Made by a program: the position numbers and the translations under genes. A DNA stretch of 64,000 nt from Parafenestella ontariensis (Eukaryota; Ascomycota; Dothideomycetes; Pleosporales; Cucurbitariaceae). This document shows, one piece after another, positions 56,701 to 64,000 of the stretch (the first letter of the stretch is position 1; each line of letters begins with the position of its first letter). A model generated the notes under the pieces. That model did not search any database, was not told the DNA's origin, and worked only from the letters and a program-made list of their open reading frames with translations. The DNA lies in contig JAKGDA010000023.1 in assembly GCA_021596325.1 (NCBI GenBank), forward strand, positions 124,001 to 188,000, read 5' to 3'.

Positions 56701-59700
56701 ATTGGGCTGGCGTTGGGGCTTTGGCAAGAAGAAGAGAAAGTCATCCGACAACCTCTACGATAATGTTGCTAATACCTCTTTCATCGGGCCTGCTGCAGCT
56801 GGTGCAGCTGGAGCACTCACCGGGGCCGCTATCGGATCTGGTCTTGGACGACATGATAGCGAGTCGAGCAGTGTACACACGCTACAATCAGTTTATCCTG
56901 TTGCTTCAAATGACCCGAATGCAGTCTTCGACGCCAGACGAACGAGCGCCGTCCCAACACCCCAGCCTCTTGTCACTTCAGGACCAGGCTTGATTAGCAT
57001 CCAGCAACCGCAACCCATTCATCAGGTTCCTGGAGCAATCTACTCTACCCAACCATCGTCTCAGCCGGGTTATAGCGCACCAGCAGGGCCTCCAGTCTTC
57101 TCGCAAGTACCTGTACAGCCTCCCTATCAAGCACAATACCAGACCCAGAACGTCACCGTGCAGGCTCCCCAGCATCCTGCAATTCCTTCATCGCTTCGTC
57201 GCACAAATTCTTCGCCTGTTCAGAGCTCTTCCTGGAGACGTGATGCAGCCATTGCAGGGCTTGCAGCTACTGCCGGCGCCGCTGCTATTACTGCTGCAAA
57301 AGGCGCCGACAGCTCTTCTTCGAGCAATGTTCGCTTTGACCTAACTAAGGAGCAAGTCGCCAAAGATGAGCGCGAGAGGCAAAAGGAGCAAGACCGGAAA
57401 GATGAGGAAGATCGCCTCTGGCGTGACCAACAAAGGAGAGACGAAGCGGCTCGTAGAGAGGAGGAAGAGCGTATCCGACGGGAACAGCAACGGCGAGATG
57501 ACGAGGCCCGAAAAGTAGAAGAGGAGCGGATTCGACGGGAGCAACAACGGCGAGACGACGAGGCTCGGAGAGCAGAAGAGGATCGTCGTCGAGAGAACCT
57601 TCGTCGCGAAGAGGAAGCCCGCCAGGAAGAGGACCGTCGCCGACAGGAGCTGCAACGCCAACAAGACGAGGCTCGCAAGTACATGGAAGCTGAACGCTTG
57701 GCCAAGATTGAGACCGAACGACGCATAGATGAGCGGCGCCGTCAGCAGGAAGAGATGCGAATCCGTGAAGCTCGAGAGGCTGAGGAATTTGAGCGTCAAG
57801 AGCGCGAAGCTCGAGTTGAAGCTAAGCGCAAAGCAGATCTCGAAGCGGAAGCCGAGCAGATGCGAAGAGAGCGTCGTGAGACCGAGAGACGGGAAGTGGA
57901 ACGCATCGAAGCCGCGAGGCGTGAAGCAGAGATCAGAGAAGATACCGAGCGTCGACGAAGGGAGCGTGAGGCGCAAGAGTATGCTGATAGATACGAGAGC
58001 GATCGCAGACTAGAGCGTCAGCGGACGGGTGACTCGGTCAGCTCCGTTGCTACTGTAGTGCGTCGCAAAGAAAAAGAGCTGGAAGAGCGCGAGCGTGACA
58101 TTGTCCAGCCGGATCCCCGGAAGTCCACTACTGCTGGTGCCGTTGCCGCCGGGGCTGCTGCCGCGATTACGAGCGCGGCGATCTCGTCCTACCAAGATAA
58201 GGGCAAGGAGAAGAAAAAGGATTCAGACCGCGACCGCAAGCGGGACTCCTCCGTAAAGACGATCGAGCCGAGCAACGCGACGACGGTTGAGCCACGCTAC
58301 ACCAAGACATATGAGCCATCCAACGTCCAGATTCACGAACCCAGCAACGTTAAGACTTATGAGCCTAGCAATGTGAAAACTTACGAGCCAAAAAGTGTGG
58401 TAACTTTCGAGCCGAGTAAGATCGAGCAGGACTATTTCGATGACGAGATCTTCAACCCAAACATTTTCAAAAAGAAGGAGACCGTTCGCGACATTTACCA
58501 AGACTGGGAAGACAGGTACAATGAGAAGCCAGTATCCCAAGCTGATTTCTTCGCTCCCAAAGAGCTTCTCGAAAACAACAACCTGCCCAAGGTCCATCCA
58601 GTAGATCCCAATGAAGGTGCCACTGACCTCCATGTCTACCAAGCTCATGACGATTTTGGTATCAGTCAACCAATGGCCCCACCCTATCCTCGCTCCTACT
58701 CGTTTACCGCTACAAAAGATGGTCGTTCTGCGTCGGAACCAGCCTGGCCTGTGCCCTCATTGAATCTCATTCAGCCTACGCCTCCCGGAAGTCGCGCTCC
58801 TTCCGTCCGTAGCGTGTCCGTACCTCCATCACCAAACATTGAACCTGTCAAGGAAGGACCAAGGGAAGAGCCAAGACAGGAAGAAGCGAATCGGGCAAGA
58901 TCCAGAGTCAGTTGGGGTGAGAACCAATTCCATCATTTCGAGGTCCAGACGCCTGATACTCACCGCGACAACTTCGTCTCCGATGGCGACCTCAAGGATC
59001 ACGAAAAGAAGTTTTCCACCGATGAGATCACAATCGAGCATGACTCACCCAAGTCTGGCCAAAAGACTTCAACCTATCAGCCATATCGTTCAGAAGAGAC
59101 GTCTAGAACACCTGAACCAAGGGAAATTGCTTCCAGCACGCAATATGTTCGGGACGAAGACGTCTCGACTTGGGATAGTGTTGTTGGTGCTGCTTCGAAG
59201 AAGAGTAACAAGAAGGAAAAGAAGAAAGCAAAGGCAGCCGCCGCCGCTGCTGCCTCTACCGCAGCGGCTGTAACCACGGAAGCTGTCCTTTCCCGAGGTG
59301 ATGAGGATGACCGAGATTACAGGCGAGATACTGCATCTATCATCAGCAATCCGTTCTCTGATTCTCACGCCGCGGCTTCAACTGTTACTTCATCCACAGT
59401 GGCTTCTTCTATCCCTTCAACGAGCAGCGCCTATCAATCACCGCACTATCAGTCCACCTCGGATCTTGACTTGCAGAAATCGGCAGTTCAGACAACGCAG
59501 CGTCCGGGTCTTGTTGAGAAAGAGGTCACTGCAGAGCCTACATCGATACACATACCTGGCAGTTTCGATGAACCGCCTGTGGCCGATGAACTTGCCGAGG
59601 AGGACTGGAAGGCTCCAACGAAGAAGGGCAAGAATGGTAAGAAGAAAGCTCAGAGTACTGACAATAATGTAGCAGCGCAAGATGTACCGAGGCGCGTAGA

Positions 59701-62700
59701 ACCACCACCTGTTCCCGTATATGTTCATGAGCTAGTTAAGGAAGCAATTCCTGAACCAGAAGCCAAACTGAGCAAGAAGGACAAGAAGAAGCTGACGAAA
59801 GCGGCGAAGCGAGCTAGTGTGGACAGCTGGGAGGAGAGCAATATCAGCCCGCTGTCCAGTCCGACTGTCGAGCGCGACATCAGGGACATAGAACCTTCCC
59901 GATCTGGCGATCTTCCTCGCGAAAGCACCTTTGCCAAGGGTGACTCTCGACCTAGTGAGAGCACCAGCACCAGCAACGCCGCAGCTGTTACCATGGCTGG
60001 CGGTTTCGCTGCTCTTGTAGGAAGCGCCATGAAGCAGGACCAAGATAGAATGGCGTCGGATCTTGAACATGCTCGACGCAACTTTGAGTCAACCGAAAAG
60101 TACAGTGCTCGCGATGGCCTGGCATCTCCACCTAACGGCACCCGTGCGGTCGATGCCAGTGAAAAGCCGACCTCAATTCCTAGCACGACATTCCAGGATA
60201 CCGATGAACCTGCTGATGTGAAGACGCCCAAGCGGAAGAAGGACAAGAGACCTAGTAGTAGTGGCACTTGGTCGCCATCGATCGGATCGCCGCTCCGGAC
60301 TGAGATGAAGCATGAGGACTATATGAACGCCAAGAACAAGCAAACTGCCTTCGATGAGCAGCCGCTTGTCGAAGCTCCCAAGGTGCTTACCCAGTCCGCC
60401 TTCACGACTACACCCGAGCCATCTATCTCTCGTGATGTATATGATTCAGGCTACTACGCTCCTGATGATTTGCCACGCAAGGAACCTGCTGAGCGGGACT
60501 CTGATGAGTTCTTTTCGGCAGGTTCTGATGAAAAAGAGAAGTCAAAATCCAGAGTCCGCGAATCGCCCAAGTACGATGACTACGATTCAAAGTCGAAAAG
60601 GAAATACGACGACGATGACACAAAGTCGCGGAGCAAATACGATGACGACGACGTGAGATCAGTCGTCTCCTCAGGCAGCAAATATGACGACCCAGAGCGC
60701 GAAGAGAGACGCCGTCGACGTCACGAAGCGAAATCTGGCAGCCGTGAACAAAGCCGTGATCGAGATTACGATTTCGACGAAGGTACTGAACGTAAGCGAA
60801 GGCATCGCCGTCGTGGAACTGACGAACGCTCCGACGACTGGGATACGAGGTCTACAATATCAGAGGCTCGCTCTGAAGCTAATGGTGAGCGAAGGCGGAA
60901 GCATAAACGACGAGAGAGTGAAAGGGACGGATCGCCTGAGAGCAAAGTCAGGTCTCGCTCATCTGCAGCATCTGAACCGGGCGATCTCTACGACGAACGG
61001 AAGCCCTCTAGGAGAAGATCGAAGCGGGATGGTGATGATGACAATGCTTCCATCATATCCTCTTCTTCACGCTACGATGAAGATAGGAGCCCCAAGAAGG
61101 AGAAGGAGAAAGAGAAGCGATCAAGTGGATTGTTTGGGTTGTTCAGTAAGTCGAAGGACAACTTGGCCGATGCTTCCAGCAAGTCTCCCAAATCAAAAGA
61201 TGATGACGATGAAGAACGGAAGCATCGTAGAAGGAAACACCGGTCAGATCGCGGGTCAACATACGGTTCAGATGACGATGATGCGCGCTCCACCATCTCA
61301 TCTAGTAGTCGCCGCGAGAAGAGGAGCAGTCGCTCCGAGAGAGGGGAAGGAGATAGGAGGGATTCGTACGATGACAAGGTACATCGCTCTTCTTATTCGC
61401 GATAGCACTGTTGTTTGCATGTAATTAGAATGAATGTTGATGTTGTGTTTATAGGATCGCTCATACCCTCGAACCCCGCCTTCGCATGCCGATGAACAAC
61501 AGAACCCAGAACAGCAGTCTTTTTTAGGCGATCGGGCAGTGGCCGCAGCCACTCCAGCTCCACTGCCCGCAAGTGAGCCTGTCGATCAGGCCCACAAGGA
61601 CAGTGGCATCATCCCTGGAGATCGGCCCGAGTTTCCTCTTCCGACTCTCGATAACAGGCATGGCTTCCTTACAACGCCTGGAGATATCGATCGCCCGAAA
61701 ACACCGCCTGACCAGTCTTTTGGAGATAGTCGTGCGTTGTTGACGCGCCTCACGGGATTGCAGCCATGGCAATTGGAAGCCTTCCCAGATGAACTCCCTC
61801 CTCTTCCCGCATCGAGACCAAGCTCCCCTCTTCGATCACCAGAAAATACACGTCCTGCACTGCATTCCGCCGAACGTCGATTATCCTCGACTGCTGTTCC
61901 AATACGCTTCCGCAAACCCCCTGGCTCTCCTAGTATTCAGCGTGATATTGTTGCTGAACCAGAGCCAGCATCAAGTCCACTTACTGGAAGCTCGCCCCTA
62001 CGTCCTCGTCACACCAAGGCTCACTCCGCTGAGTTCAGGACTTCCCGCGAGTTCCGACCATTGTACCTCGTCGAACGAAACCGTAAGTCCGATGAAATCG
62101 ATGAAGTACTACCAGCTCTGCCATCAAGTGGCAGCCCTTCGCAAGCTTCGTCCGCGACCGAGACGGACGCCGAATATGAGTCTGCGCTCGAATCGCCTCA
62201 TATGAGTGCCAGCGTAATGTCCGACGACCCTTTCTTCGATCCTCTGAGTATCGTTTCCGGTCTCGTGTCGCCGCAGCCTGGACCCGAGCTGCAGCACCCC
62301 GAACTTGCAGACCGGGAGATTGAAGAAGTCGATGAATCTGGACAAGTGACACCGAAGGCGTCTGATTTCCCTACTGGTGTACCGCAAGCTCATGTGCAGT
62401 CTGGCGGTCCAGATCGGGACGTGCTTGCTGCTGCGCTTGAGCATGCCAAGGCAGAAGGGCTTGACGCGTCTCTAGACGAAGTCTCCTTGCCAAAGTCAAC
62501 ATCACCACGGCCTGCCAGTCTTCTCGCCCCAAGCGCACCACTCGATGATTCGAAGATGCGCAATGTTCCCGCTGATCGCAGTGGGGACTCCTCGCCTACC
62601 AAAACATCTACCCGACTTCAAGACGCTGCTCTTGGCGCAACAGTGGGAGGCCTTATGGCTGCCGCACTCAGACAACGCTCTCCATCTCCAGCTGGATACA

Positions 62701-64000
62701 AATCCGACGATTTCATGGGTGGTGACATTGACGAAGAAACCATCGAAGCTGCGGCGCAGTCAGTACCTATTCCAGAACCCGAGCCTGTACGACCGACCCT
62801 GAATCGTGCTCCATCCTCAAGTATGAAGAAGGGAAAGAAAGGCAAGAAGGGATCCAAGGATAAGAGCATTGACTTGAGTGCCGAGCCACCGAAGGATGTT
62901 TCCCCTGAGGAGCTCCAAAGAAGACAGGAAGAGGACACCGCAATGGCCGTTGAAGGATGGTTCGAAGACCCCGTAGAAGAACCCCAGCCTGTAGCTGAGG
63001 AGAAAAAGATCGAGCCCGAACTTGTTCAAACACCAGCTGAGCCTGACCCGAATCTCTTACGCCGCGATAGCAAAGGAAAGGGCAAAGCGAAGAAAAAGGC
63101 AAAGGGCAAGAAAGGCTCTATACCTGAATCTCCACTACCTACTTCGATCGAAGAGCAGCTTGAGCGCTCTATATCCGAGTCCCCGCTACCTACTCCGATC
63201 GAAGAGCAGTTAGAGCCTAAGCAGTATATCCCAACTTTCGTTGAGAATGAAGAGGATTGGGCGAAGAACACGTCAGAGTCGGTTATCACGGACGATGCTA
63301 CGCTTGTAGGTGAACCGGCTCCCGGTCCTTCGGATTCTAAGGAGCTCCGACAGAAGGTTCTTGAGAGCACAGCGCCACTGGGTGACCAAGATGCTGAGGT
63401 CAGGCGTGTCACATTCGAGACTGCGGGTAGAAACGAGCTTCAAGATCTCATGGGGAGAACGCTGGCTAGCTTGGAAGAGCCAGAGCAAGATGATAAACCC
63501 GTTGACTCTCCGGATGCTACGACCCCTGGAGTTGAGAAGTATATCCCGCTTCAGCGTACCATTCCTTCCATTGCAGCTGATGACCAACGAACGCCCGCTA
63601 CCGACGCTATACTCGAAGCGCAAGATAGCGAACCCACCGTTGAGCAGGAACTCGCAACTGGATCAAAGAGCAAGAAAGCAAAGAAAGGCAAGAAAGGCAA
63701 ACGCGGCAATCAACAGCTTGAGCCTGAACCATCTACTCTTCCCGAATTTTCAGCTCAAGAGGACTACATCCTGCCTCCGCCAGAGTCGAAAGAAGCACAG
63801 ATCGAACGTGACATCCTTGAGCCAGTTTTTGCCGATGCTGGTGATGAGAAGAAAGTCGATGTTATGGACTTCTTGATCAAGGACGATGACACCTCTGCCG
63901 CCATTCACGATGAACCTTCGCAAAAAGCTGTACCTGAGGCCTCGGTCCTTCCGACTGTCGATGAGCCCAAGGAGTCAATGGTTGAAGAATCTGTTCAACA
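53732..64000 (+). CDS. Giant leashin/involucrin-repeat-type protein (Lah), N-terminal 3,397 codons, 3' truncated
   Basis: Exon 1 is 53732-61378; a 76-bp intron (61379-61454) joins it in phase 0 to exon 2, open to the window end. I match it to the fungal proteins annotated as involucrin repeat protein, which include Neurospora and Aspergillus leashin, the tether holding Woronin bodies at the cortex or septal pore. Marks: a Ser/Arg-rich start; the conserved block VDWWKDYEDVQKMEEYTEYI, then GVCKGCFDPRSS, residues about 540-580; Ala/Gly-rich hydrophobic segments spaced through disordered sequence; a charged long helix of R/E/Q/D repeats (about 1200-1428); a DIYQDWEDRYNEKPVSQADF block; and in exon 2 LLTRLTGLQPWQLEAFPDEL with TAVPIRFRKPPGSPS. 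From 62,800 on, KGKKGKKGS clusters alternate with acidic SPLPTSIEEQLE-type repeats, the start of the involucrin-like part. It is a scaffold, not an enzyme. Family match rests on remembered resemblance, not alignment. Confidence 0.85.
57461..57574 (+). repeat. 57-bp tandem duplication in the charged helix
   Basis: Two in-frame copies of a 19-residue unit, EEERIRREQQRRDDEAR(K/R)(V/A). A shorter, more diverged copy precedes them. Synonymous changes between copies show the duplication is not recent. Confidence 0.85.
58259..58420 (+). repeat. 24-bp (8-residue) EPSNVKTY repeat, about 6.5 copies
   Basis: In-frame octapeptide series EPSNATTV, EPRYTKTY, EPSNVQIH, EPSNVKTY, EPSNVKTY, EPKSVVTF, EPSK, just before the DIYQDWEDRY block. 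Confidence 0.88.
63117..63218 (+). repeat. 51-bp tandem duplication in exon 2
   Basis: Two in-frame 17-residue copies, SIPESPLPTSIEEQLER and SISESPLPTPIEEQLEP, flanked by Lys-rich KGKKG clusters. Probably the first units of the involucrin-like repeat region that continues outside the window. Confidence 0.85.

Noticed and set aside
53994..60070. Many 60-218 codon ORFs in other frames of the giant gene
   Set aside because: Caused by biased codon composition (Ser/Arg/Glu repeats) of the real frame.
1..64000. A secondary-metabolite or other co-functional gene cluster
   Set aside because: No core synthase or tailoring set is present; the regulator, transporter, LPMO and oxidase are widely spaced among housekeeping genes.

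Overview
The window is nuclear DNA of a filamentous ascomycete (Pezizomycotina). The genes are dense on both strands. Introns are short (about 49-60 bp) with GT...AG borders and CTAAC-like branch sites. The gene set (Zn2Cys6 regulator, full-size ABCG transporter, AA9 polysaccharide monooxygenase, GT31 enzyme, leashin/involucrin-repeat-type giant protein, single dispersed 5S rRNA gene) is typical of that group. Dothideomycetes is my best guess at class level, held weakly. No bacterial, plasmid or viral segment is seen.

Layout. 0-9 kb: 3' part of CTF18 (window edge), an SMP/C2 lipid-transfer-type protein, a doubtful small membrane ORF, a single-pass surface protein, a GT31-like glycosyltransferase. 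9.3-9.5 kb: a complete 5S rRNA gene with TATA at -29 and T-rich terminator, flanked by repeated pieces; a 5S fragment with the same 3' flank lies near 14.6 kb. 10-14.3 kb: a small matrixin/astacin-like metallopeptidase and a five-exon protein of unknown function. 15-16.6 kb: PYM and QCR9, divergent over a 376-bp promoter with a CCAAT box. 17.4-24 kb: UBR1 N-recognin. 24.2-25.4 kb: a degenerate array of about twelve units of roughly 95 bp. 25.5-30.6 kb: an Mtf2-like mitochondrial protein convergent with CPSF100/Cft2. 30.6-40 kb: two gene-poor stretches (3.3 and 4.3 kb) on either side of a Zn2Cys6 regulator. 40-45.5 kb: ABCG transporter and a Pro/Gly-rich protein. 46.3-51 kb: AA9 LPMO and copper amine oxidase. 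51.4-52.4 kb: CstF-64/Rna15. 53.7-64 kb: N-terminal 3,397 codons of a giant low-complexity protein that I take to be leashin (Lah, the Woronin-body tether), running off the window.

Most genes are unrelated housekeeping or accessory genes and there is no biosynthetic cluster. Functional links are modest: CPSF100 and CstF-64 both act in pre-mRNA 3'-end formation; Mtf2-like and QCR9 both serve the respiratory chain. The features most worth a second look are the degenerate ~95-bp array, the 5S gene with its scattered relatives, and the repeat and glycine-zipper architecture of the giant protein. Gene ends and introns were worked out by hand from reading frames, splice signals and family resemblance; no alignment or database search was run.
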